A DNA stretch of 64,000 nucleotides. It comes from Streptomyces sp. MA5143a. Lineage in GTDB: Bacteria > Actinomycetota > Actinomycetes > Streptomycetales > Streptomycetaceae. Made by a program: the position numbers and the translations under genes. Position 1 is the first letter of the stretch. Each line of letters starts with the position of its first letter. The notes beneath the pieces are model-generated. The model worked only from the letters and a program-made list of their open reading frames with translations, did no database searches and was not told the origin of the DNA. The stretch lies in contig NZ_OLMK01000086.1 in assembly GCF_900290235.1 (NCBI RefSeq), positions 20,609-84,608 of the forward strand, read 5' to 3'. Of the stretch, positions 56,457-64,000 are shown piece after piece.

Positions 56457-57668
56457 TCAGCGCCGGGTGTCGAGCAGCGAGGTGAGCGTCTCCGTGAAGG
56501 CGGCCGCCGACTGGTCGGCGTGCTCGCGGATCCGCGCCGCCACGGCGTCGGCACCGCCGCCCTCCACCAGGTGAACGAGTCGGTCCAGGCGCCGCCCGTG
56601 GCCCTCGCGGGTGTCGGGAAGGGTGGTCAGATAGAAGTCCGCCGCGTCGTACGCCATGTGGAACACATGCTTCTTCACGTCGCTCAGCGTCAGATAGTCG
56701 TCATGGGTCGTCGGCACCGGCTCGGGAGCGCCCACGCACAGGACCGGGGTGCCCGCGCCCCAGGCGTTGACCGCCAGGTGGTAGGTGTCGGTGACGACCA
56801 TCCGGTATCGGGGCAGGACGTGCAGCAGGTCGCCGAGGGTGTGGTCGCCGGGCCGCCGCGCGATGTGGGCGGCGCGGACCGGGACGTCCCGGTCGAACCA
56901 GGGCAGCCATTCGAGCGGGGCGTCGAGGCGGTCGGCGAGGGACGCGCAGAACTCCGGGAGCCAGGCCGGGATCTCGGTGCGCGCGCCGAGGAACACACCG
57001 ATCGCGCCGCCCTCCGGCAGGTCCTGGGACCAGGCCGTGGCCGGGAGGTGGTCCAGGTCGCCGGGGCGGGACAGCAGGGCCGCGTCCGAGCCGAAGTATT
57101 CGGTGGCGCGGTCCCCGCGGAAGCGGGCGACCTTGGCCGCGGAGAGCGGCTCACGTGTCCAGATCCGGTGACTGCGCGTCACCAGCCGTGAGAAGAGGGG
57201 GCCGTACTCCTTGTCCTCGTAGTCGGACTGGGTGTTGTGCAGGATCGTCCCGCCGTAGCTGAGGGTCCGAGAGAGGAGTTCGTCCGGCTGGTCCGCCAGC
57301 AGCAGCGTGCGGTTCAGCAGCTGCCGGGCCGTGTCCCGGTCCTCCGCCATGCCGAAGTCCATGAGGCGGTTCGTCGCGTCCTGCGCCAGATAGTGCCGCG
57401 TGTGCAGGAAGTCGCCCCAGAAGACGACCGCGTCGTGGTCGCGCAGCTCGTCGAGGTGCTCGGCCAACGGCAGGAAGCGGAACGGGAACTCGGTGCCGCG
57501 CGCGCACTCCCGCGGTTCGACCGTCTCCGGTGGGTGCAGGGTGTACCAGGTGGCGTCGACGGGGGTGGCCATCCGCCGCCGGAGGGACTCGAACGCCAGG
57601 TCTACGGTCACCATGCCCGTGTTGCGGTACCCGATGTTCGGCGCGGTGATGACGGCAACGCGTGCCAT
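56457..57668 (-). CDS. Polysaccharide pyruvyl transferase family protein
   Basis: A 403-residue protein of the CsaB/WcaK-like pyruvyl transferase family. It opens with VAVITAPNIGYRNTGMV, and the C-terminal half has the donor-binding pattern VVTDTYHLAVNAWGAGTPVLCVG. The family adds pyruvate ketals to cell-wall or exopolysaccharide sugars from phosphoenolpyruvate. No polysaccharide genes are adjacent, so the substrate is open. The ATG at 57668 gives a clean N-terminal beta strand. The 232-bp gap upstream shows GC-rich palindromes but no clear promoter. Confidence 0.87.
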   Translation of the reverse strand: MARVAVITAPNIGYRNTGMVTVDLAFESLRRRMATPVDATWYTLHPPETVEPRECARGTEFPFRFLPLAEHLDELRDHDAVVFWGDFLHTRHYLAQDATNRLMDFGMAEDRDTARQLLNRTLLLADQPDELLSRTLSYGGTILHNTQSDYEDKEYGPLFSRLVTRSHRIWTREPLSAAKVARFRGDRATEYFGSDAALLSRPGDLDHLPATAWSQDLPEGGAIGVFLGARTEIPAWLPEFCASLADRLDAPLEWLPWFDRDVPVRAAHIARRPGDHTLGDLLHVLPRYRMVVTDTYHLAVNAWGAGTPVLCVGAPEPVPTTHDDYLTLSDVKKHVFHMAYDAADFYLTTLPDTREGHGRRLDRLVHLVEGGGADAVAARIREHADQSAAAFTETLTSLLDTRR

Positions 57669-57900
57669 GTGCTCGTTGTCCCCTTCGCCGGTCCCGGAGC
57701 CGTCGTGGTCAGTAACGGATCACGTGCCAACGTACACGCCCGACCCGGGCCGGCCGCGCCCGGCCCGTCGGCCCGGTCGCCCACCAACCGTCCTGCGGTG
57801 AAGGCGAATTGGCGGCGCCCCGGACCGAGACCGCCGAGCACCCGTACGCCGGGCTTCGGGGGGGCGCCGCGCGAGCCGGTGAACCTTTCCGGTCACAGCA

Positions 57901-58374
57901 CTAGACGATGGGGTCGAACCACGTGGGCGCGTCGGACATGGCCTGCTTGATCCGGGACAGCGCGAACTCGCTCAGGTCGGGCAGGGCGTCCAGGGAGTAC
58001 CAGCCGACCTCAAGCGACTCGTCGTCGTTGACCCGTGCCTCTCCCCCGACGGCACGGCACCGGAACGTGGTGTCCATGTACTGGCAAACGTCCCCATTGT
58101 CGTACCGCACCGGGGCGAGTGCCTGGACGAGGACGATCCTCTCGGGCACGCACCTGATGGCCGTCTCCTCCTGGACCTCGCGCACGGCACAGGCGGCCGG
58201 CTGCTCCCCGGGATCCGGGATGCCGCCGATGAGCGACCACTGGCCGTTGTCGGACCGGCGGTTCAGCAGCACTCTGCCCTCGTCGTCGAAGACGACGGCG
58301 GTGACCCCGGGGAGCCAGAGGAGCTGATGACCTGCCGAGACACGGAGCGTGCGGATGAATTCAGGGGTAGCCAT
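57901..58374 (-). CDS. Nudix hydrolase
   Basis: A 157-residue Nudix protein. The Nudix box is complete as GGIPDPGEQPAACAVREV followed by QEETAI (residues about 50-73). It resembles the broad MutT/ADP-ribose pyrophosphatase-like group common in Streptomyces. The substrate cannot be told from sequence. It starts at ATG 58374, 67 bp after the lnt stop on the same strand. Confidence 0.93.
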   Translation of the reverse strand: MATPEFIRTLRVSAGHQLLWLPGVTAVVFDDEGRVLLNRRSDNGQWSLIGGIPDPGEQPAACAVREVQEETAIRCVPERIVLVQALAPVRYDNGDVCQYMDTTFRCRAVGGEARVNDDESLEVGWYSLDALPDLSEFALSRIKQAMSDAPTWFDPIV

Positions 58375-58441
58375 GAAGCCGACCCTAACGGGCCGGTTCC
58401 CTCACCTTGACGCTTCCCGGACGCGCACGCGCGGCGTACGG

Positions 58442-60058
58442 CTACACGCCACCGGCGCGCCTCCCGCGCACACCGGCCCCGATCGCCCAGCCGAGCCCAC
58501 CGGCCGCGACCAGCACCAGCAGCATCTCGGGCAGGATGCCGACCTTGGTGGCGGGTGTCTCGGAGGAGCGCAGCGGCACCTTCTGGACCAGGGAGTCGGC
58601 GACGAACATCCCGGTCCGCTGCGTGATCCTCCCGTCGGGCATGATGATCGCGCTGACGCCGCTGGTCACCGGCACCGTGACGGTGCGGCTGTGCTCGACC
58701 GCGCGGACCCGGGACATGGCGAGCTGCTGGTAGGTCATCTCGCTGCGGTCGAAGGTGGCGTTGTTGCTGGGCACCGAGATCAGCTGCGCGCCGTCGGTGA
58801 CCTCGGAGCGCACCGCCCAGTCGAAGGCCGCCTCGTAGCAGGTGACGAGACCGACCCGGGCGCCGTCCATGGTGAACACGCCGGGCTCGGTGCCCCGGCT
58901 GAAGTCCTTGCGGACCATGGACGTCCACTGGTCGTTGATGGCGCCGATAAGCGACCTGAGGGGCAGGTATTCGCCGAACGGCTGGATCTGCCGCTTGTCG
59001 TAGGTGTCGGTGGGGCCCTTCTCCGGGTCCCAGAGGATCTGCTCGTTGTAGAGCTTGCCGTCGCGTTCGACGACACCCCCGACGGAGATGGGCGCGCCGA
59101 CGGCGGTGGCCGCGTGCTCGATGACCGCGCGGGCGTCGTCGTTGGCGAAGGGGTCGATGTCGGAGGAGTTCTCCGGCCAGAGCACGAAGTCCGGCCGCTC
59201 CGCCTTGCCGGCCTTGACCTCGGCGGCGAGACGCTCGGTCTCCTTGGCGTGGTAGTCGAGGACGGCGCGGCGCTGGGCGTTGAAGTCGAGACCGAGCCGC
59301 GGGACGTTGCCCTGGATGACCGCGACGGTCGCCGTGCCGTCCTCGGCCCTGTCGCTGACGAGGCCGCGCGAGGCGAGGGCGCCGGCCACGGGCACGGCCA
59401 CGCTCAGCGCCGCCACGGCGGCGGTCCCCCGGCGCAGCGCGGCACCGGTGCGCCGGGCCTCGACGATCAGCCGGACGATCTCGAACAGCCCGTATCCGCA
59501 CAGGACGACCGCGAAGCCGAGGACCGGGGTGCCGCCCAGCGCGGCGAGCGGCAGGAAGACGCCGTCCGCCTGACCGAAGGCGATCTTGCCCCAGGGGAAG
59601 CCGTTGAAGGGGGCACGCGCGCGTGCGGCCTCGCCGGCGATCCACAGCGCGGCCGCCCACAGCGGCGCACCGGGGAGCTTGGACACGACCGCGGTGCCCG
59701 CGCCGACGAGTGCCACGAACACCGCTTCGATGGCGACGAGCGCGAGCCACGGTCCGGGGCCGACCTCCACACCGGTCCAGACGAGCAGCGGCAGCAGGAA
59801 GCCGAGGCCGAAGAGGTAACCGAGGCCGAGTCCCGCCTTCCAGCTCCGTCCGCGCAGCACCCAGCCGAAGCCCGCGAACGCCGGCAGGGCCAGCCACCAC
59901 AGGGTCCGGGGCGGGAAGCTGACGTAGAGCAGCACTCCACAGAGCGCCGCGGCGGCGGCCGGGAGGAGCCGACGGGCCCAGCGGGACGCGCGGGAAACGG
60001 GCGCGGCCTGGGGTTCGAGCTGTTCCGGCTCGTCTACGGGAGTCGCGGTGACGGTCAC
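58442..60058 (-). CDS. lnt: Apolipoprotein N-acyltransferase
   Basis: A 538-residue membrane enzyme. Seven or so hydrophobic segments form the first 230 residues, then a nitrilase-type domain with the catalytic triad Glu in WPENSS, Lys in YDKRQIQPFGEY and Cys in TCYEAAF. A last helix lies near the C-terminus. It N-acylates the lipid-modified cysteine of lipoproteins. The start is GTG 60058; TACACT lies 6 bases upstream and no ribosome binding site is seen, so the message may be leaderless. Starts further upstream would encode an arginine-rich run. Confidence 0.93.
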   Translation of the reverse strand: MTVTATPVDEPEQLEPQAAPVSRASRWARRLLPAAAAALCGVLLYVSFPPRTLWWLALPAFAGFGWVLRGRSWKAGLGLGYLFGLGFLLPLLVWTGVEVGPGPWLALVAIEAVFVALVGAGTAVVSKLPGAPLWAAALWIAGEAARARAPFNGFPWGKIAFGQADGVFLPLAALGGTPVLGFAVVLCGYGLFEIVRLIVEARRTGAALRRGTAAVAALSVAVPVAGALASRGLVSDRAEDGTATVAVIQGNVPRLGLDFNAQRRAVLDYHAKETERLAAEVKAGKAERPDFVLWPENSSDIDPFANDDARAVIEHAATAVGAPISVGGVVERDGKLYNEQILWDPEKGPTDTYDKRQIQPFGEYLPLRSLIGAINDQWTSMVRKDFSRGTEPGVFTMDGARVGLVTCYEAAFDWAVRSEVTDGAQLISVPSNNATFDRSEMTYQQLAMSRVRAVEHSRTVTVPVTSGVSAIIMPDGRITQRTGMFVADSLVQKVPLRSSETPATKVGILPEMLLVLVAAGGLGWAIGAGVRGRRAGGV

Positions 60059-60269
60059 TCGGGGAGTGTACGGCGCGCGCCCCGGGCGCTCACAGGGCGG
60101 TCCGTCCGGTCCCGGTGCGGCCCGGGCGGAGGCCCGCCGCACATCTGCAACATCGTTTCTGCGCAACTCGTCCACACTTGGGCGCCTCACCCGTTACGGT
60201 GTGCCCGAGCCTCTGACGTGCGGCCGAACACGGTTGAGCGGTCGGGGCCCGGCACAGTCGGGGGGCGTT

Positions 60270-61355
60270 TTGGGGTCCACAGGGACGGAGCCCGCGGCCG
60301 GAGCGTCGGCCGCGTCCGACAGACGGAACGTTTCCGATGCCATGGGCGTGGTCCTGCTCGGGGCGTGTGCGGCCTGGTCGCTGGTCACGGCGGCGGCACG
60401 GGGCGGTCGCCCCGAGGGTGTGCTGCTGGCCGTGCTCGCGGTGTCCGCCGGGTATGCGGCGGGGCGCATCTGCGGTGCCCTGCTGCCGGTCGTGGCGCCG
60501 GGCGCGGGGGCGCTCGCCGGTCTCGGTCTGGCGGTCGCCGCCCCGCACACCACGGTGAGCTCACCGTTCGTCTCACCGCTCGGGCACACGGGCGCGACGG
60601 CCGCGCTGCTGGTCCTGTCGGCGGGCGCCGCCTGCTGCGCGGCCTGGGCGGCCCGTGCGCCGGGCCTGCGGTTCGGGCTGCGGCTGCTGGCCGTGGGCGT
60701 CGCGGTGACGGCGGGTGTGCTCGGCTCGATCACCGGCGTCGTCGCGTGCACGGGGGTGCTGCTCTGCTCGCTCGCCGCGGCCCGGATGCCGCGGGGCCCC
60801 GGGCTCGCGGGGCTCGCGTTCGTCACCGCCCTGGTGACGGCGACGACCTGGGCGACGGCGGGGAAGGCGCTGCCGTCGGGGTTGACCGCTTCCCTGGAGG
60901 GCCGGCTCACCCCGCACCGCGTCCTGCTGTGGCACGACGCGCTCGGCATGGCCCGCGCCGAACCGCTGCTGGGTGCCGGCCCCGGCCGCTTCGGCGAGCT
61001 CAGCCCCACGGTCGCCCAGGCTCTGCCGTCCGACGACAAGCCGCACTCGGCTCCGCTCCAGCTGGCGGCCGAGCAGGGGCTCATCGGCGTCGCGCTGCTG
61101 GCCACGGTGTTCTGCTGGGTCCTCTACGTCCTGTGGCGGTCCCCGCGGGCCACACCGGTCGTACTCACCGCGGGGGCGGCGCTGACCGCGCTGGCCGCGA
61201 TCGCCATGGTCGGCAACGCGCTGAGCTTCACGACGGTGACGGCGGGCGCGGGCCTGCTCGCGGGAATGGCGACGGCGCGGCCCCTCACGGACGCCACCGA
61301 AGACCCCGGCGCCCCTGACGGCGTCAGCGTGCGGCGTCCGGCGCCTTGGGCCTGA
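60270..61355 (+). CDS. O-antigen ligase-like membrane protein
   Basis: About 361 residues with roughly ten hydrophobic segments. The C-terminal third has the Wzy/WaaL-like pattern: RVLLWHDALGMARAEPLLG then GPGRFGEL, followed by HSAPLQLAAEQGLIG. These are typical of O-antigen ligase family proteins that join glycans to lipid or protein acceptors. Its job here is unknown. The start is uncertain: TTG 60270 follows GGGGGG at 4 bases and is preferred; ATG 60342 would begin right at the first helix. The 3' end overlaps the converging PH-domain-like gene by 32 bp. Confidence 0.78.
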   Translation: MGSTGTEPAAGASAASDRRNVSDAMGVVLLGACAAWSLVTAAARGGRPEGVLLAVLAVSAGYAAGRICGALLPVVAPGAGALAGLGLAVAAPHTTVSSPFVSPLGHTGATAALLVLSAGAACCAAWAARAPGLRFGLRLLAVGVAVTAGVLGSITGVVACTGVLLCSLAAARMPRGPGLAGLAFVTALVTATTWATAGKALPSGLTASLEGRLTPHRVLLWHDALGMARAEPLLGAGPGRFGELSPTVAQALPSDDKPHSAPLQLAAEQGLIGVALLATVFCWVLYVLWRSPRATPVVLTAGAALTALAAIAMVGNALSFTTVTAGAGLLAGMATARPLTDATEDPGAPDGVSVRRPAPWA

Positions 61356-61881
61356 GCCGGGCCCGGATGACGCGTACGGCCGTCTCCGCGTGGTCGACGG
61401 TGATGGTGAACGTGTGCCCGTCCAGCAGACGCAGCACCACGGCCTCACCCCTGCGTACGACGACGGCGGTGCCCTTCTCGGGGCGCCAGCGGTAGCCCCA
61501 GCCACCCCACTGATGAGGGGTGACGCAAGGGGCGAAGTCCACATCGGTGACCTGGGAGAAAGGGATGCGGCGGCGCGGTAGGCCGATGTGGCCGCAGCGC
61601 ACCTCCAGGCATTCCCCGTCGACCCTCACGGAGACGTGCACGAACGCGAGCGTCCCGAACAGGACGAGCAGCCCGGCCGCGATGCAGCCGACGACCGACA
61701 TGACGAGCGGGGCCGTACCGGACGTCCACGCGGAGTCGACCGCCAGTTCGATGCCCAGCGCCATGAAGGCGGCGCCGCCCAGCGCCAGGAGCCACTGGGC
61801 GCGATTGGTCGCCCGGCCGGTCCAGACCTCGGGGGTGAGGGCTTCGGGGCTGCCCGGCACGCCGTGGGGGTGGTCCCTCAT
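61324..61881 (-). CDS. Small membrane protein with PH-like domain
   Basis: A 185-residue protein. Two membrane helices (about residues 30-45 and 57-78) are followed by a beta-rich domain (VRVDGECLEVRCGHIG, RRIPFSQVTDVDFAPCVT, KGTAVVVRRGEAVVLRLLDG) resembling bacterial PH-like domains. Function is unknown. The ATG at 61881 has no ribosome binding site. TACGCT 7 bases upstream may be the -10 of a leaderless transcript. It overlaps the 3' end of the converging O-antigen ligase-like gene. Confidence 0.82.
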   Translation of the reverse strand: MRDHPHGVPGSPEALTPEVWTGRATNRAQWLLALGGAAFMALGIELAVDSAWTSGTAPLVMSVVGCIAAGLLVLFGTLAFVHVSVRVDGECLEVRCGHIGLPRRRIPFSQVTDVDFAPCVTPHQWGGWGYRWRPEKGTAVVVRRGEAVVLRLLDGHTFTITVDHAETAVRVIRARLRPKAPDAAR

Positions 61882-61931
61882 GGCTGAGAGCGTACTCAGA
61901 TTCCGCTGCGCAGGCACCTGGTCGCGGAACG

Positions 61932-62738
61932 TTACTTCTCGGGCTGGGCCGCGAATGTGGCCCCGACCGCCTGGAGCAGCCTGCCCTCCTCGTAGGCCAG
62001 GGCGGGGGCCGGCAGCACGCCCTCGCGTCCACTGAGGAGGACCGTCAGGCCGGACTCGGTCCATTCGGCGTCGGGGGCGGGGAGCTCGCCGATCCGGCGC
62101 AGCGCCTGGGCGGCCACCGCGCCGGCGGAGCCGTGCAGGACGAGGGGCGGCCGGCCGGGTTTCTGGACGGCCGCGCGGATGCGCTCGGCGACCAGTTCGT
62201 AGTGGGTGCAGCCCAGGACGACGGTCGTCACGTCGTCGGGGGTGAGGGCGGCGGCCGCGGCGATCGCGGCGTCGATGGCGGCGTCGTCGGCGTGCTCGAC
62301 GGCCTCGGCGAGCCCCCAGCAGGGGACCTCGCTGACCGGCACCCCGTCGGCGAACTCCTCGATCAGTCCGCGCTGGTAGGGGCTGCCGGTGGTGGCGGGC
62401 GTCGCCCAGATGGTGAAGGGACCGCCGCCGGCCGCGGCGGGCTTGATCGCCGGGACGGTGCCGATGACGGGCAGCTCCGGTTCGAGGAGGGCGCGCAGGG
62501 CGGGCAGGGCGTGCACGGACGCGGTGTTGCAGCCGACGATCAGGGCGTCCGGCCGGTGCGCGGCCGCCGCCTCGGCGACCGCGAGGGCGCGTCGCGTCAG
62601 GTCCTCTGGGGTCCGCGGTCCCCAGGGCATGCCGTCGGGGTCGGACGAGATCACGAGATGCGCGTCGGGGCGCAGTCGCCGCACCGCGGCGGCGGCGGGC
62701 AGCAGACCGATACCGGAGTCCATGAGCGCGATCTTCAC
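61932..62738 (-). CDS. Aspartate/glutamate racemase family protein (MurI-like)
   Basis: A 268-residue protein with the family hallmarks: DSGIGLLPAA at the start, the first catalytic cysteine in GCNTAS near residue 70 and the second in LGCTHYEL near 185. Streptomyces carries a canonical murI elsewhere as a rule, and this one differs in DSGIG for the usual DSGVGG, so it may be a paralogue. Starts at GTG 62738. Confidence 0.88.
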   Translation of the reverse strand: MKIALMDSGIGLLPAAAAVRRLRPDAHLVISSDPDGMPWGPRTPEDLTRRALAVAEAAAAHRPDALIVGCNTASVHALPALRALLEPELPVIGTVPAIKPAAAGGGPFTIWATPATTGSPYQRGLIEEFADGVPVSEVPCWGLAEAVEHADDAAIDAAIAAAAALTPDDVTTVVLGCTHYELVAERIRAAVQKPGRPPLVLHGSAGAVAAQALRRIGELPAPDAEWTESGLTVLLSGREGVLPAPALAYEEGRLLQAVGATFAAQPEK

Positions 62739-62795
62739 CCGGCCACGATAGACGATTGCCTCGGTGGGGCCGTCGGCGTGGGGCAGACTGCCGAC

Positions 62796-63971
62796 GTGAG
62801 CGCCATCGCGTGGACCGCCGCCGGATCACTCGCCGCCTGGCTGTGGCTGCTGCTGGGCCAGGGCTTCTTCTGGCGCACGGATGTACGACTACCACCCCGC
62901 CGGGACCCGGACGACTGGCCGTACGTCTGTGTCGTCGTCCCCGCGCGCGACGAGGCCGCCGTCCTGCCGGAGAGCCTGCCGTCGCTGCTGGCCCAGCACT
63001 ACCCCGGCCGCGCCGAGGTCTTCCTCGTGGACGACGCCAGCACCGACGGCACCGGCGCACTCGCCCGCGCGCTGGCCCTGCGCCACGGCGGCCTGCCGCT
63101 CACGGTCACCTCGCCCGGGGAGCCGCCCGCGGGCTGGACGGGCAAGCTGTGGGCCGTACGGCACGGGATCGGGCTGGCACGCGCGCGTGCTCCCGAGTAC
63201 CTGCTGCTGACGGACGCGGACATCGCGCACCGGCCGGACAGCCTGCGCGCGCTGGTGGCGGCGGCGCGCACCGGCGGCTACGACCTCGTTTCGCAGATGG
63301 CGCGGCTGCGGGCGGAGAGCACCTGGGAGCGACTCGTGGTCCCCGCCTTCGTCTACTTCTTCGCCCAGCTGTACCCGTTCCGCCGGATCGGTGTGCGGGG
63401 CTCGCGCACGGCGGCCGCCGCGGGGGGCTGTGTGCTGCTGCGGACCGAGGCCGCCGAGCGGGCCCGGATCCCGGACGCGATCCGGCAGGCCGTCATCGAC
63501 GACGTGGCCCTCGCCCGTGCGGTCAAGGGCAGCGGCGGCCACATCTGGCTGGGGCTCGCGGAACGGGTGGACAGCGTGCGGCCCTATCCGCGGCTGGGCG
63601 ACCTGTGGCGGATGGTCTCCCGCAGCGCCTACGCCCAGCTGCGCCACAACCCCCTGCTGCTCGCCGGCACGGTCCTCGGCCTGCTGCTGGTCTACGGGGT
63701 GCCGCCCGCCGCGCTCCTGCTGGGGCTCGCGACGGGCGACCTGGCGGCGGCGTGGGCCGGCGGGCTCGCCTGGGCCCTGATGGCGGGGACGTACCTGCCG
63801 ATGCTGCGCCACTACCGGCAGCCGCTGTGGCTCGCTCCCCTGCTGCCGTTCACCGCGGTCCTCTATCTCCTGATGACCGTCGACTCCGCCGTGCAGCACT
63901 ACCGGGGGCGCGGCGCGGCCTGGAAGGGCCGCACCTACGCCCGCCCGGAGACGGTCCCCGAGGAGAGCTAG
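62796..63971 (+). CDS. Family 2 glycosyltransferase, hopanoid-associated HpnB-like
   Basis: A 391-residue membrane glycosyltransferase. One N-terminal helix precedes a GT-A domain with VVVPARDEAAVLPESL, VDDASTDGT and LLTDADIAH. IDDVALARAVK stands in place of the EDV motif, and two or three helices lie at the C-terminus. The pattern fits the HpnB-like group often linked to hopanoid or carotenoid clusters. No hopanoid genes are in view, so the substrate is open. The GTG at 62796 lacks a close ribosome binding site. It diverges from the racemase gene. Confidence 0.86.
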   Translation: MSAIAWTAAGSLAAWLWLLLGQGFFWRTDVRLPPRRDPDDWPYVCVVVPARDEAAVLPESLPSLLAQHYPGRAEVFLVDDASTDGTGALARALALRHGGLPLTVTSPGEPPAGWTGKLWAVRHGIGLARARAPEYLLLTDADIAHRPDSLRALVAAARTGGYDLVSQMARLRAESTWERLVVPAFVYFFAQLYPFRRIGVRGSRTAAAAGGCVLLRTEAAERARIPDAIRQAVIDDVALARAVKGSGGHIWLGLAERVDSVRPYPRLGDLWRMVSRSAYAQLRHNPLLLAGTVLGLLLVYGVPPAALLLGLATGDLAAAWAGGLAWALMAGTYLPMLRHYRQPLWLAPLLPFTAVLYLLMTVDSAVQHYRGRGAAWKGRTYARPETVPEES

Positions 63972-64000
63972 GGCGCGTTGCGAAAGTAGCGTCGTCTGCC

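Noticed and set aside
63977..63995. A further TTGCG-N5 motif at the right edge
   Set aside because: It matches 7 of 10 but has no visible 19-bp partner and no gene of the pathway; such matches are expected by chance.

Overview
The window is chromosomal DNA from a Streptomyces or a very close relative. GC content is very high throughout, many starts are GTG or TTG with GGAGG-type ribosome binding sites, formaldehyde is handled through mycothiol, and a dispersed GC-rich repeat familiar from Streptomyces intergenic DNA is present. I see no rRNA, tRNA or CRISPR array.

1-17.7 kb is one end of a modular type I polyketide cluster. Two single-module PKS genes on the minus strand are each KS-AT-DH-ER-KR-ACP. 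The first (10055-16672) has a malonyl-type AT and the second (3337-9924) a methylmalonyl-type AT. They are followed by a large LuxR-family (LAL) regulator and a 69-residue protein, with a type II thioesterase diverging. There is no loading module or terminal thioesterase, so the assembly line continues outside the window. A protein O-mannosyltransferase follows.

19.5-43.3 kb is a coherent choline-to-glycine catabolic island: choline dehydrogenase, betaine aldehyde dehydrogenase, a glycine betaine ABC importer, a Rieske N-demethylase with its own ferredoxin and reductase, a dimethylglycine oxidase-like enzyme, and heterotetrameric sarcosine oxidase with its delta and alpha subunits fused. Around it sit one-carbon enzymes (FolD, PurU, a methylenetetrahydrofolate reductase-like protein) and formaldehyde detoxification (mycothiol-dependent dehydrogenase plus a metallo-hydrolase). 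One IclR-family regulator lies in the middle. Seven promoter regions carry, by eye, paired copies of a TTGCG-N5-CGCAA-like motif whose start points are always 19 bp apart (the second copy is marginal at the Rieske oxygenase). This suggests a single regulon.

43.3-46.4 kb is a patchy stretch with two decayed genes, an SPW-repeat membrane protein and a YbdK-type carboxylate-amine ligase. 46.5-54.8 kb is a tightly coupled five-gene operon (trypsin-like protease, PknG-type kinase, von Willebrand A protein, four-helix membrane protein, membrane-anchored solute-binding protein) with a divergent Trypco2-like gene. It looks like a transmembrane sensor and kinase relay joined to a protease module of the biological-conflict type. 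It is the best candidate here for a poorly described system.

54.9-64 kb holds housekeeping and envelope genes: a CPA2 antiporter, a polysaccharide pyruvyl transferase, a Nudix hydrolase, apolipoprotein N-acyltransferase, an O-antigen-ligase-like membrane protein, a PH-domain-like membrane protein, a glutamate racemase homologue and an HpnB-like glycosyltransferase.
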